64,000 nucleotides of DNA, taken from assembly GCF_037893015.1 (NCBI RefSeq), contig NC_133660.1:287715078-287779077 (forward strand). The letters are read 5' to 3'. Position 1 is the stretch's first letter. Each line of letters starts with the position of its first letter. Origin of the DNA: Macrotis lagotis. Its lineage: Eukaryota; Chordata; Mammalia; Peramelemorphia; Peramelidae. The notes under the pieces were generated by a model. It saw only the letters and a program-made list of their open reading frames with translations. It was not told where the DNA came from and made no database searches. Shown one piece after another: positions 11,420-24,600 of the stretch. The translations under genes and the position numbers were made by a program.

Positions 11420-11799
11420 ACTCTTCTGAAACTGATGAACACTTTCTAAAAATGATCTCTTATGCATCTCTTTCCCTTAATCCTAATTCCTCATACCGAA
11501 AATAACTAACCTGTAAACATGTTTATCAAAATATGTAAAATGCTAACCTGGCAGTTAGGGGAGGGGGGTGGGAAGGAAGGGTGGAAGGAAATTTTGTAAC
11601 TTAAAAATATGCATGTGCAAATGGATGAAAATAAAAGTTTTAAAAAGCACCCCCCCCCCAAGATGTTCTGTTGCATGAAAAAACTGGATACTCATTCAAT
11701 CAAGTCACCAAACAATTATTAAGGACCTACTGCATGTCCAAGTGTTTTACAAATATTATCCTCATTTGATCACAATAACCCTGGGAGGAAGGTGCTTTT

Positions 11800-11948
11800 A
11801 TCGTTCCCATTTTTACAGATGAAAGAACTGAGACAAGCAGGGTGAAATGACTTGCCCAGGGTCACACAACTAGGAAGCATCTGAGATCCAATTTGAACCC
11901 AGATCTTCCTGATTCCAGGCCTAGCACTCTATCCACTGAGTCACCCTG
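11800..11948 (-). mobile_element. MIR-type SINE
   Basis: CCCATTTTTACAGATGAAAG, GACTTGCCCAGGGTCACACA and CTCTATCCACTGAGTCACCC in reverse order. Confidence 0.75.
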
Positions 11949-12689
11949 CCCTCAAGGTGTTTACATTTTTTCAGGGGAGGACAATAAATGAAGGGAAGCA
12001 GAAAGAGGGACATCAGGGAAAGAGAGGAAGGTATCTCCTGTCTGGGGAATGGAGGAGAAAATCTGTAGAGTCAGGGGTGTAATTTCAAGAGAAATGGGGG
12101 CATCCACCTTTAATTGGAGGCTCTGGGAAGCAGCAGCCAATCCAAAGAAAGGGACAGAACAAATCTTTCCTATGGATCATTAAGATCACACAGCACTGGA
12201 GTGGAGGGGACTTTAGAAGTCATCTGGTCTGACACCTTCCATTTTCAGATGAGACCTGGTGGGGTGGGGTCAGGGGTGAGGGTGAGGATATGTCTCTCTC
12301 AAGGTCTCATAGCCAGTAAAAGCAGAACCCCAGTTCTCTGGGCTAGGGAACCAGTTCTTCTCCCAGCACTCCATGTTGCTTTCCTTGAGATCTTTCCTGT
12401 ATTTCCTGGGTCCTTAGTGCTCCTGGATCTTGTCCTATGACTGGCCCAAATTCTTTTACAGCTGCACATTTCCTTGACAATATCACCTTATAGCACTTTC
12501 TGCTTAGAATTCACCATTAGACACACGATCCATCTTTTGGCCCCCATCCTCTGTCTCTGTTGTCCCTTTTGTCACCTGTAACTTCTATTTGTCAGTGATT
12601 ATGGTTCCCAGCCAACCAGTATTACAATGTTTTGTTGCCAGGGTGGAATTTTGTGTTAGGAGAGTTCGTTTGTGAGAAGCCCCACATCA

Positions 12690-12832
12690 TTTTTCTTTTT
12701 CTTTTCTTTTGTTTTCTTTTGTTTTGTTTTCTTTCTTTTCTTTTCTCTTCTCTTCTCTTCTCTTCTCTTCTCTTCTCTTCTCTTCTCTTCTCTTCTCTTC
12801 TCTTCTCTTCTCTTCTCTTCTCTTTTCTTTTT
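12690..12832 (+). repeat. (TTCTC)n pyrimidine microsatellite at a SINE tail
   Basis: A long TTCTC array directly adjoins the T-rich tail of the reverse SINE at 12833-12960. Confidence 0.9.
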
Positions 12833-12960
12833 TTATTTAAGGCAATGGGTTAAGTGACCTGTCCAAGGTCTCACAACTAGGCTATTATTAAATGTCTGAG
12901 GTCGCATTTGAACTCAAGTCCTCCTTGACTCCAGGACCAATGTGCCACCTGGCTGCCCCA
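12833..12960 (-). mobile_element. tRNA-derived SINE
   Basis: TTTAAGGCAATGGGTTAAGTG through GTGCCACCTGGCTGCCCC. Confidence 0.85.
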
Positions 12961-13539
12961 CTATATAATTTTTCAAACAAAATCCAGTTTTGTTCCTTCC
13001 TCCTTTGTCTAAACTCTGAAATTCAATTGATCACAATTATAAAAGCCTATTGGAAAAAAAAGAAAGACAAATAAAAATGTGAGTTACCACTGGTCCCAAA
13101 GATCTGGTAGGCTCTAGAGTCACAGCTAAAAGAAAAAGGATCCCTACCTAGGAAATGTGGAGAGGTATCCAGAAGAACATGGAATCTGAAGTCTATAGAC
13201 CTGTTTTCAAATCCTAGCTTTGCTATTTATGACCCAGAAGATCATGGGCAAATGATTTCTATCATCCTAAGTCTTCTTTTCTTCATCTTCCTTCTCCTTC
13301 TCTTTTCTCTTCTCCCCTTCTCCTCCCTTTTCTTCTCTTCCCTAGCCTCCCCTGTTTTACCTCCTTCTTCTGCTATCCTCCCCTCTTCACTTTCCTGGTC
13401 CCTTTCCCCTCCCTCCCTTTATCTCTTTCCTAAGAGACAAGAAGGTGACTTCATATACAGAGGTGTCCATCTGGACCTAAGAGAGGTGAGAGGTAATCCA
13501 ATGCATTCATTCTCTTTCTGGCAATAATTATATACTTTT

Positions 13540-15540
13540 TTTTATCTTAGATTTTATTTATTTTGAGTTTTACAATTTTCCTCCTAATCTTGCTTTCTTC
13601 CCCCCACCCCCCACAGAAGGTAATTTGTCAGTCTTTATGTTGTTTCCATGGTATACATTGATCTAAGTTGAATGTGATGAGAAAGAAATCATATCCTTGA
13701 GGAAAAAAATAAAGTATAAGAAATAGCAAAATTATACAATAAGATATTGGGTTTTTTTTCTCCTAAATTAAAGGCAATAGTCTTTGGTCTTTGTTCAAAC
13801 TCCACAGTTCTTTCTCTGGATACAGATGGTATTCTCCACCACAGACAGCCCCAAATAGTCCCTGATTCTTACACTGATGAGATGAGCAAGTCCATCAAGG
13901 TTGATCATCACCCCCATGTTGCAATTGTATACCTTTTTAAAAAGATTTTATTAAAATTTTAAAAAAAATTATTATTAAGGATCCCAATTCCACAACTTAA
14001 AAGTCATAGCTGGTAGATTTTTATGTTGTTTGGCTAATAATTTCAGCCTTGAGTCTAAGGGTAGTCTATTGTACTGTAGATTTCAGAATCCCCATGCCAG
14101 AGAAAGGTGTCTTTGGGAGGATTATTTCCAGGTGCTTGAAGGTCAAAGTCTAAAAAATTCCAGGCACCCTGAGACTGTAATAGATTTGGGTATTTGACCC
14201 AACAGTAGCTGGTAGAAACTGAATCTTAGTGCTTTAACTGCAGTCATAAATAGATTTATGCTCCATCATGCATCCGTCCCCTGGAACTAATATTAGCCTT
14301 GACTTTGGTTTTCCACTTTTCATTGACCTTATTATAGCCTAAGTCTTTCATTGGAGTAGATGGCCTCTAAAGTCAGTCCCCTTAAAGAATCTATGAAAAC
14401 AATGCCTGAAAGTCATAGATAGGATTTTCATGGGTTTATTTTCTTTGCATCAGTTCACAAGTCTTCCCATATCTGAATTCCTTGTGTTTTTCATTCCTTA
14501 GGATACTGATACCACAATTGTTCAATGATTTCCTAATTGTTAGGTACATATTTTTTCTCCCATCTTTTTTGCTACTACTAGAAGAAACCACTTTCTGTCA
14601 TTGATCTTGGGATATGTGTATGCCTGTTTGCTTCCATGTGTTCCTAGGAATGAATAGTGTGATAGCAATGAAATCTGCAGTTGAGTGTAGTTAAGAAAAT
14701 TTCTCTGAATAATTCCAAATTGTTTTTCAGAACCAATTTGTAGCTCTTCAATAGTTATTTTGTACATGTTTATTCCCATAAGAAAATCATTGTGATTGAT
14801 AGGTTTTTTTTTTATCAGGTAATAGCTTGGGTTCATTGAAAACATTTTTTTTGAATTTTGTCATTTTTACCAATTTGATGCCATAGTGATTTTTAGGGTT
14901 GTTTTAATTTTCATTTTTCTTATTGTAATTCGGAGAATTTTTCACATGGCTACATTTTTTAAAAATTATTTAAATCCTTTTAACATTTATTAGGAGTTTG
15001 CAAGGGTTTAGGTTTCCCCCCAATTTCTCAGCTTCTTTGTTTATTAGAGTTGTATTTTGTTTAGGCAAAAATTTTTAAATTTATGTAATTAAAATTATCT
15101 GTCTTATTGTAAAGTCAATGAAACTTGTTAGGTAATTCTCCCTCAGTCATAGCTATAAAAGATGAATTTTTCCATTTTCATCATATAAAAAATACCTCTT
15201 AATATTCTAATCACTTCTAATTCTGGATTTTTATTTAGGTCAAATATGGTAAGCATTCTAGTCTAAACCTTTTTTTTTTTTTGCCAAAGTACTTTCTGGT
15301 TTTTCTGGTAGCTTTTATTGAATAGAGTGTTCTTTCTCCATTATTCTGTATTCTTGAATTTATTAAACATGAGCTACTGTTATGCTTTGCCTATCTAATC
15401 TGTTCATTTGATCTTTTCTATTTTTAACCATTACCAAAGAGTTTTGATTATTGCTTTGTATTCAAAAATAGTAATATTGAATCCCTTCAAATCTATTTTT
15501 CATTTTCTTGAATTCTTGATCTTTTTGTCCAAAATAAGGA
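13540..15540 (-). mobile_element. L1 3' part, decayed
   Basis: 13540-13960 is the reverse of a known marsupial L1 3' UTR layout (AAAATAAATAAAATC end; GATGAGAAAGAAATCATATCC; GATGGACTTGCTCATC block). 14400-15540 resembles ORF2 in reverse. Stops are frequent. 13980-14400 is less certain. Confidence 0.6.
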
Positions 15541-17038
15541 GGTATGTGAATAGTTGGTTGGTTGGTTGGTTGGTTTTTGTCCTTCATTATCAAAGAAGAC
15601 CAAAATGATATTACTATGTCTGAGACAATTGACAGTGTGCCCGAACAATATGAGCTTGGAATGCTCTACTACAGGTTGATAGAACACCTAGGGTGCTCCA
15701 ATTCTACCTTCCTTATAGAGGGCACCCAGGTTTGGTGGTCCTGTGTCAGTGTGTGCCACGCTGTACAAGCAATTCTTTTTTTTTTTTTTTAGGTTTTTAC
15801 AAGGCAAATGGGGTTAAGTGGCTTGCCCAAGGCCACACAGCTAGGTAATTATTAAGTGTCTGAGATTGGATTTGAACCCAGGTACTCCTGACTCCAGGGC
15901 CGGTGCTTTATCCACTGTGCCACCTAGCCGCCCCATGTACAAGCAAGTCTAAAGTTCTTCAATGAGTCTTTCAGGGTGTCCTGGTATTGCTTCTTCTAAC
16001 CCTCTTGTGAGCACTTGCCCAGTATGAGTTCTCCATAAAATAACTTTTGGGGGGCAAGTGTACACCTGGCATTCTAACAACGTGTCCAGCCCATCCTAGT
16101 TGCACTCTCTATAGTAATGTTGGAATGCTGGGTAGTTTAGCTGGAGAAGGGTGCTCAGGGATCTTCTTCCAGGCGATCTTCAGAAGCCTCCTAAGACAAT
16201 TTAAATGGAGGCAACTCAGTTTCCTGACATGGCACCGGGAGACTGTCCAGGTTTCACAGGTATATAGCAATGAGGTCAACACAATGGCTCTGTAGACCTT
16301 CAGTTTGATCATCTAACACCTCTTTTTGGAGCCTCCCAAATACCGAGCTATCTCTGGCAATCCATGTGTCAACCTCATTGTCAATATGTACCTCCATGGA
16401 CAGGACACTGCCAAGGGAACACAGTCCTCAAAACTTCTCCATTTGCTGGAATCGATCGTTCCACATCTAGATGGTGTGGTGCTGGCTGATGGAGCACCTG
16501 GGTTTTCTTGGTGTTAACTCTGAGACCAAAATGAGCACAAGCAGCAGAGAATCGATCCATCCTTTGTTGCATCTCAGCTTCAGAGGCCGCATTGATGCAC
16601 AATCATCTGCAAATAGAAGATCAGGTACCAACACTTCCTCCACTTTGGTCTTGGCTTGTAGCCTTTTCAAGTTGAAGAATTTGCCATCAATGAGGTAGCT
16701 GACCTTGAGACCATGTTCACCCTTGTTGAAGGCATTTGATAACATGGCTCAGAACATCATGCTAAAAAGGCAAGGACACTTCATTGGTGACTGGGAAATC
16801 TTGAGAGCATCATCCACTATCCAGAACCTGGGCAGGCATACCATCATGAGACTGACAGACAATACTGATGAACTTCTCTGTGAAACCAAATTTTCCACAA
16901 TTTTCCAAAAGATCTTCATGACTGATGGTATCAAAGGCCTTGGTCAGAATCTTTGTTTTGTTCCTAGCATTTTTCCTGGAGTTGTTGCACAGAAAACACC
17001 ATATGCACTACACATTTCTTTAGATAGTTCCAATGTTA
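15541..17038 (-). mobile_element. LINE with C-terminal zinc-finger-type reverse transcriptase
   Basis: Minus-strand frames give LKRLQAKTKVEEVLVPDLLF then ADDCA (the xADD catalytic motif), VNTKKTQVLHQPAP, and IKLKVYRAIVLTSLLYTCET. These match a vertebrate LINE type whose reverse transcriptase ends in a C2H2-like finger. The 3' end (GAGAATGAAGGAC-like, then CCAACCAACCAACC) is at 15541. It is split by a SINE at 15779-15935 and has several stops and shifts. Clade not certain. Confidence 0.75.
15779..15935 (-). mobile_element. tRNA-derived SINE inside the LINE
   Basis: Complete reverse copy flanked by TGTACAAGCAA on both sides. Confidence 0.95.
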
Positions 17039-17039
17039 A

Positions 17040-17860
17040 TATTTAATAATCATTTTTGAAAAATTTGAGTTCTAAATTCTCTCCCTCCCTTCTGTCCCTC
17101 CTCTTTCCCTGAAGGCAAGCCATAAAATTTCTTTTCTACTTATGAAATAATGTGAAACATTTCCATATTAACCATGTTACAAAAGAAAAGACACATACAC
17201 AAAGCAATAAAGTAACAGACATCAGCTTCAATCTTTACTCAGAATCTACCAGTTTTTCCTCTGGAGGTGAATAGCATTTTTTATTCATGGAGCTTTTGAA
17301 AGTGCCTTGATCAGTATTTTGATCAGAATATCTAGGTATTTGAGATTATAATATTGCTGTTACAGTGTAAAAGATAATCCTAGTTCTGCTCACTTCACTT
17401 TGCATCAGTTCATTTAAGTCTTCTCAGTATTTCACAATCATTCACCACAACTTGTTCAGCTGTTCCACAATGGATGGGCATCCCCTCAATTTCCACTTCT
17501 TTGCCACCATAACAAGAGCTTCCTTGGATATTTTTATACTGTGGTTTCCCCCCTTTTTATGATTTCTTTGGAATATAGATCTAGTAATGTTATTGCTGAA
17601 TCAAAAGACATGCACAGTTTGATAGCCCCATTGGGCATTGTCTTTGCCTACTTTCTGCCAAACTGCTTAACAATTTTCCCAGAAATGTTTGGATATTTGG
17701 GTTTCTCAAGTAACAGACGACAATCTTCACTTGCTACTAGTTTGGGTAATTTACTACTAATAGCAATTTCCTAATTGCAATTGTACTAATTCAGTCATTT
17801 ACTCACCTATTCTGCTCAACTCATCACCCTATTTCTTAGCTAGCACCATTTTTTTTCATG
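17040..17860 (-). mobile_element. L1 3' portion
   Basis: It has the reverse of L1 ORF2 end phrases: GTTCCACAATGGATGGGCAT and TTTGCATCAGTTCATTTAAG, with a 3' UTR at 17040-17230. Confidence 0.65.
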
Positions 17861-18335
17861 ATTATTAGTTTGTAGAAATTTTCTTACAGTAATCCTAGGA
17901 GGTAGGAAGTCAGACTGTTATTCTTTTAGAGATGAGAAAGTTTGAGGCTCTGAGCATTAAAAAGTTACCAAGTTAGGGTCACCCGATCTCATATCCAGCT
18001 CTCCATCCAAGGTGCTGTGTATGTGGGAGGATGGGATGAAAGCTTCCCTCCCTTCTTCAGGCTCTTCCCAGAGTCACTTCAAGACTCACCTGTACACACT
18101 GAGTCTAATCTCATTCTAACTTGGACCACTGGATGGTGTCATAGTGTAGAGCACCAGGCTCTGTAGCCTTGGGCAAGTCATTCTGCCTCCATTTGCCTCA
18201 TTTTCCTCATTTGTTAAAAATGGGGATTGTGGTGGCATCATCCTCCCAGGTTGTTTTGAGGATCAAAGGAGATAATTTTAAAAAGTTCACACAGTGCCTG
18301 GTGCATAAATGTTATCATCCAAAAAAAGCAAACTG
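17861..18335 (+). mobile_element. MIR copy and flanking unique DNA
   Basis: 18130-18320 reads as a near-complete MIR: GCCTTGGGCAAGTCATTCTG, TTTCCTCATTTGTTAAAAATG, GAGGATCAAAGGAGATAAT, CAGTGCCTGGTGCATAAATG. Nothing was recognised at 17861-18130 beyond a weak MIR piece. Confidence 0.65.
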
Positions 18336-18348
18336 ACTTCATTTCACT

Positions 18349-18354
18349 TTTATT
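18349..18354 (-). terminator. Polyadenylation signal AATAAA of the middle MS4A gene
   Basis: The minus strand reads CTGTTCAATAAAAGTG. It lies 228 nt downstream of the predicted stop codon, after a U-rich stretch. No SINE or LINE tail overlaps it. Confidence 0.55.
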
Positions 18355-18581
18355 GAACAGGAAAAAAACATTTAGAAAAAAAGACACTGTTAACATTTTC
18401 AAACAGTTGACCCTGCTCAGCTGGGGTCCCAGTGAGGCTATGTCCTTGCCACACTCTCTCGGTCACCTGACTGTCCTGGTCAATACACCCTGGGTGGAGG
18501 GCCTGTCTTGCCAGGCACCATTTTGACTGCATCAAGGGAAATGTGGAAAGACAGCCAAGGACACCAGCCCAGAAGGACACC

Positions 18582-18625
18582 TCAGTTCTCCTGAGTGGAA
18601 TCTTCAGCGGACGTCCGAGGTGTAG
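18582..18625 (-). CDS. Middle MS4A gene, last coding exon
   Basis: The acceptor tctgttctaccctcccag has a good pyrimidine tract. Two bases complete the phase-1 codon, giving the tail ATPRTSAEDSTQEN and then TGA at 18584-18582. An AATAAA polyadenylation signal lies about 230 nt downstream, which supports this as the terminal exon. The joint spans about 4.2 kb and needs RNA evidence. Confidence 0.6.
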
Positions 18626-21600
18626 CTGGGAGGGTAGAACAGAGAGAGTCTTCTCATCCCTCTGCATATCCTCACTCAGAGGTATCCCCTCCCCCCAATT
18701 ACCTAAGCAGGATGTGGCAGTGGTTTGAATCCTGTGGGACCTGGGTTTGAATGCTCTGTTGCTTAGGATCATACAGCTTGAGTTGTAAAGACTTTAGAAG
18801 TCCTTTAGTTTAATCCTTTCATTTTACAGAAGAGGAAACTGAGGCAAAGAGAAGTTCGGTGACTTGCCAAGGTCACACATCTGATTCTCCACCAGCAGGT
18901 GGCGGAGTTGAAGATCCAAATGGAGGTCCTGTGTCTCTGAGGTGAGAACCTTTCCCTCTGTACCACCCAGCCTCTCTCCTAACTGTGGTCTTGGGTAAAA
19001 GCTGAACCTCACTTTTTGCCTCCCTGAAATGAGAGGTGAGTTGATTGACTCCCAAGGTCCCTTCCAGCTTTGCCCAGGATCCCTTAGAACCCTAATCAAA
19101 GAATTTTTCTCACAGTCATTTTGTGGGAGTAATAGTTAAGTTTTCTGGGGAAACAGACTCAGAGAAGGGGAAATAACTTCATTCAAGGGCAACCAAGTAG
19201 GAAATCTTAAGAGCCTCCATTAGCACCTTTCTCACAAAGAAGGCTGAATCACAAGACTTGAGTTTGAATTCCAGCCATCACCAAGATCTAAGTAACCATG
19301 AGTCATCGTTTAACTTCTCAGACTCAGTTTCCTCATCTGTAAAATGACAGGTTGACAAGCATAGGAGTGAAGGTAGGTCAGGGGGTTGTCATCTCCTCTG
19401 TCTCCTCATCGCTAAAACACATCCAGTCATCTCATCTGATCCTCCAGCTTCTTCACTGAATCTCAACTACTGGATTAGTCCGTGGTAAAAGGAGGGATTC
19501 GGTCCTCTGGCTTATTCTTCCTCTTTCCAGAAAGCAGAGCATATCAGATTCACTCTCTGAGCTTTTCAGTTAAGAGTTGGAAAGGGGAAGTCCCTCTCTT
19601 TTTTGCGGGGGAGAAATGGCTACTGCTTGCATGTGTCCTGGGTGAGCCTGATCCAGGATTTCTGGTAAAACCTCTTCTGCTTTGTGTTTCTTTCCCTGTT
19701 TTTCAGTTGCCTTAGTTATGTCTAGCTCTTTGTGATCCCATTTGGGGTTTTCTTGCCAGAGATAATGTAGTTTGATATTTTCTCCTCCATCTATTTTACA
19801 GATGAGGAAACTGAGGCAGACTTGCCCGGGGTCCCAAAGCTAGGAAGTGGCTGAGGCTTAATTTGAACTTCAGAAGAGGCGTCAACTGGGCACTCTATCC
19901 ACTGACTGACCTCACTTCCAAAAGTTGGGAGTTCTTGGGTCCCAGAGTCTGTAATAACTGCACTAGGGAAATTCTCCTCACAGCTACTAGATACTTCTTG
20001 GAGAATATAGCCAATAGGAAGAAGAGCTGAAGAAAAGCCCAGCTTGTCCAAAGACTGGACCTTAAGGGAGACAAGAACTCAATCAAAGGCTAATCTGGCA
20101 ATGCCCCAGGATGCATCATTTTTGATAGTTGAAGTATTAGCTCTTCCAGAGAGCATAATTATGATAGAGGGGGCAACTAAGTGGTACAGTGGATAGAGCA
20201 CTGGTCTTGGAGTCAGGATGGGAGTTCAAATCCAACCTCAGACTCTTATGATTTACTAATTAATCCAGGGCCATCTCTAGTCATCCCGTTTCCTCTCTGG
20301 TCACTGAACCCAGATGGCTTTGGAGGAGAAAGTGAGGCTAGTGACTTATCACAGTCCCCCCCCCCCACCTCAGGTTCAATTCATATGCTTGTCATGGCAT
20401 CACCTTCCTGATGTCAGGGTCTTCTTCAAGAATGAAGGACAAAACATCAATTATAATAATGGTGTTACTTTGAGCCTGTGTATGTTGGCTTCCAATTGTG
20501 GGGAAGAAATAAACTGTCCTATGCCTTATCTATATTGCACATTAAATACCTTTCTTCCCTTTTTCTGGGGAGACCCAAAGGTGGGTCAAACCCATTCTTC
20601 AAGTGATTTTCTCCTGGGGTTTGGTGAATAAAGGGCAGGAAGTAATAGCAAGAACAATTTTTCTCAAGTGTGGCTGAACCAGATTATTTTAAAATATTAA
20701 TCTGATATTTTAAAATGATATTTTAAATATTTAAATATCCTGATATTTAAAATATTTAAAAATGAAGTCCCTAAGGATCCTTCTCTTCTGTTGAGTGGCC
20801 CCAGTTCTGATACCTTTAGAGAGGGAGAGGGTCAGCTGCCCTGAATCCAAAGGCAGTTGGGGTTTATCACAGTTAGGTACCTCTCCCAGGATCTGAAGGA
20901 CCATTTATGATTTCAAGCCAGCTCTAATCCTTAGAGGGAGCCCCAAACTACTTGAGGCTCCTCTGAGTATGTTTGTTTGCTTTTTGAACCAAGGCTGCCT
21001 GTCCTATCATGGGAGGTGAATTTGGAGCTTCCCAGGATTTCTCTCTGTGGAAAACCTGCCCATTCAAAAGAGGGGTGCAGAAGAGGTAGCCAGAAGTCCA
21101 GACTTAACCTTCCCTAACTGAACCCCTTCTCTCATTGTCCCATGTGCAAGCAATGGCCCTCTGGGGGAATCTTATTTGCTATGAGTATCACAGAGAGGAA
21201 GGAAACCTTAGACAAAAGGTGAGTGGACAGCACCCCTTGGCTCAGATACAGCTTGGACACAGCCCTTCCCCTCCTACATATGTATGTATGGAGAGGGGAA
21301 AAGGGACTTCCCAAGGACTGCTAGGTCTTCCCTATTTTTCAAGAATAAACCCTGAAACCTGAAAAAGTTTTAGGAAGAACTTGATTTGGTCATTTGACAG
21401 GTGAGGGGGAGCCAGAGAGGGTGTGGCTCCTCTGCCCCCCAAATCTGGAAAGTTTATATCATTATAGGGTCTAGGAAGAGGGCCTGCCTTCAGCTTCACA
21501 GTGGACAAGATAGGAAGATTCCCAGGAAAGATTCGCTAGGATGTATTTCAAAAATAAACCTAAATATTCAAATGAAAAGTCTATCACGAAAGCATAAATA

Positions 21601-24600
21601 TTTAAATCTTGGGAAAACACACATTGGGTGGCCCCCAAAGCAAGGCTTCCCCTTTGCATCTCTTGAGTTCAGTGTGATTGATGCTGTAAACTTTGAGGTT
21701 TGACAGTGTCTAGACATAGAATAATCATCAGTCATGCTTTCTCCCAGCTCAAGGACCCTGTTCTTCTGAGATGAAGCCAGATGTGGGCAATTTTAACTCT
21801 CCATGGTTTGTGTCCGGCACATACAAGGTCCTTCCTAGATGCCTATACCTTCACAATTACCCTCTGATACTAATATATCTTCATTTTGCAATTCAGGAAA
21901 CAGACTCTGAGATCACTTGACCAGGGTCATGGAAGAAGGGATTTGAACCCAGATCTTACCTGTCTCCAAGACCAGCCCCACTTTCCATTCCAAGAGAGCT
22001 TCCTTTGGGGTCCCTCTAGAAAGTATTTCCTGCTTCCTGCCCTTCTGCTATTCCCTCTCCTAGTGCAGCTCCATATATTATCTATGTTTACATATGTGTC
22101 CCTCTACTCACACCTCCATGTAAGCTCCCAGAGGGCAGGCTAGTTTTTGGTTTGTCTTTGTATTCCCAGGGCCTAGCAGAGTGATGAACACATAGCAGGC
22201 ATTTAACAAATGGTTGCAGAATTAAATTGTGAAGTGAGTCCCTGTTCCCATTTTATAAATGAGGAAAGTAAAGCTTGAAGCTATTCAGTTATTGTTTAAC
22301 CAATGGTATTTGTTACGTGGTTTTTCACTTAGTTTTGTGCCAGAAATAGCAGCACATTCTGTTTTGTTTTTTTGCAAGGCAATTGGTTTAAGTGACTTGC
22401 CCAAGGTCACACAGCTATGTAAGTATTAAGTGTCTCGAGTCACATTTGAACTCAGGTCCTCCTGACTCCAAGGCTGGTGCTCTAGCCACTGTACCACCCA
22501 GTTCTTTTTCACTAAAGAAAGTTAGGCACCCTAGGTGGTTTTCTCTGGAATTCCCTTTTGTGGATTATGGATTGTGGATTATAGATCGGTAGAAAGTTGG
22601 TAGAGCTTCCTAATTAGAAGGTAGGTGACTTGGGTCAAGTCACTTAACTTTCTAGGGCCTCAGTTTCCCTCACTGTAAAACAAGGTTATTAACTTAGAGA
22701 GCCTCTTATGGGTCCTCCATGTCTGACATTCCATGGCAGAAGGTCTTCGGGGACACTGGCAGAGCACCCATCCCTGGTGCTGCTAGCCTTGACCATGTTC
22801 ACCTCTCCGTTCGACCCCCAACCTTACCTTCCAGGGAGAAAGGAAGCATTTTTCCAAAGATGGCTCTGTAGTTCCATTTGAGGATGATGCAGCAGACAAA
22901 GATATACAGGGAGGTGTAGATGAACAGGTAATTTGAAAGTAAGTTTTTGCATTGCTGAAAAAGGAAAAAACAAGCAACTGGGTCAGTGATCATTGACACC
23001 TGTAGAATGCCTGCAGCCCTTAAGTGACCAGGGGACCTTGGTGACCAGGCAGTCACCTTTCACCACTGACTGATGGGGAACCAGGCTGCACAGCAGTCCT
23101 GCATCACCTGGGTCAGCCAACATGCCCCTGCTCTAGGAGATGGTAAGACTCTGGCTCCCAGACTGGACCACAGGGTCTCAGCCTCTGAAGCCTTGCACAG
23201 CAAAGATCCACTAGGCATATCCTCTCATTTCACAGATGGGAAAACTGAGCCAGAGAAATTCAATGATTTTCCCCAAGAGCACACAAGCAGCAGAGAAAGA
23301 ATGAACATGAACTAAGTGACTGTCTTATGCCAGGAGGGACTGGGTCAAACCAATGCTTTTTTCCACTGTGCCATTCCACCTCTCTGGAGGACTTGAGATT
23401 TCTAAGACCACAGATTAAATCCCAGAACCAAGCCCAGCATCAATCCCCACTCCTGCTTCAGACACCATTGAGCCCAGCCCTGTCACTTTACTGATGAGGA
23501 AGCTGAGGCAGGGCTGGGAAGGCGCGTGACTTTTCCAAGGGCACACAGTATCAGAGACAAGACTCAACAGAATCAGAAAATGAGCCTCTTTGCTCCGTCC
23601 ACCCCCTGGCTCCTCTGCTTCTTCTCAGAGGTCAAACAGGACAAATGTCTTTTCTGCAGCAGCCCTTCAGGGACTTGAGGGAAGCTTGTAGTTGTCTCCT
23701 TACAAGTGACCCTCTGGTTGTATGGCCTGAGCTTGAGGCCCTTCACCAGGCTGGTCACTCTCCTCTGGGCACTTGACACCTAATCAATATTTTTCTTAGA
23801 CTGTGTCCAAAGCCTCTGCCATCACAGTCAATAGAAATACAAGATTTTTGAGAAAAATTGATGTGAGAACTAAATATTAGTTTCCAAAATTAGTGCTCTT
23901 CCACTCCCTCCCTCACTCTCTCTGTCTCTGTCTCTTACTTTCACTCTTTGTCAGTCTATCTTTTGCTCTCTTACTTTCTGTATCTATGACTCTCTCTCTC
24001 TCTTCCTCTGTTTATGTCTGTCTCTTGTGTCTCTCTGCCTCTATCTCTCTCTGTCTCTGTCTCTACCTCTCTTTCTCTGTCTCTTTCTGTCTGTCTGTCA
24101 CTCTCTGACTCTGTCTCTCTGTCTCTGTCTCTATCTCTCTGTGTCTCTGTCTCTGTCTCTCTGTCTCTCTCTGGGGAAAGGAAGGGCAATAGGAAAAAAG
24201 CAGCTCCTCTTGGCCAGGCTTTTTATACATGTTCTTTCATTTGATCCTCACAAACACCCCCCATTTTATAGTCAGGGAAATGGGCAGACAGAGTAGGGTC
24301 ATCCAGCTAGTAAGTGTCTGAAGGTGGATTTGAACTCGAGGCTTCTTCCCTCCAGCCCCAGTATTCTAAGCACTGACACCACCCAGGGCACTCCTGTGCT
24401 CATTCCACCAGCAGATACAGACTTGCCTATACTATTTTGCAGATGACCAAACTGGGCCAAAGGACTGGGGGTTTGAAGGGGTGAATGTGGCATTCCGGGT
24501 CTGAGTGCAGACAACCAGCTTCATAAGGAGGCACTTTGTCAGCAAGAAGCCCAGGGACCTCATGGAGGAAGAGGAACATTTCAGCTCCAATGCTTGTTTG

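Larger units (their letters stand above)
11096..11671 (+). mobile_element. 5'-truncated L1 with a SINE at its left junction
   Basis: An L1 3' UTR of about 380 nt (11272-11650, matching 35310-35650) is bracketed by AAGATGTTCTG at 11096 and 11661. A third AAGATGTTCTG stands between the SINE (11114-11262) and the L1. The simplest reading is that the L1 inserted first and the SINE then entered the left junction, duplicating it again. Confidence 0.8.

Noticed and set aside
11203-11505. Cys/Val and His/Thr repeat proteins over (AC)n, also at 27218-27353, 48034-48252, 50159-50715 and 50987-51449
   Set aside because: Pure translations of dinucleotide repeats.
16047-17046. Plus-strand frames of 82-113 codons
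   Set aside because: Antisense shadows of the LINE reverse transcriptase encoded on the minus strand.
23893-24296. Leu/Ser-rich and Arg/Glu-rich frames
   Set aside because: Translations of the CT-rich tract on both strands, with no conserved feature.
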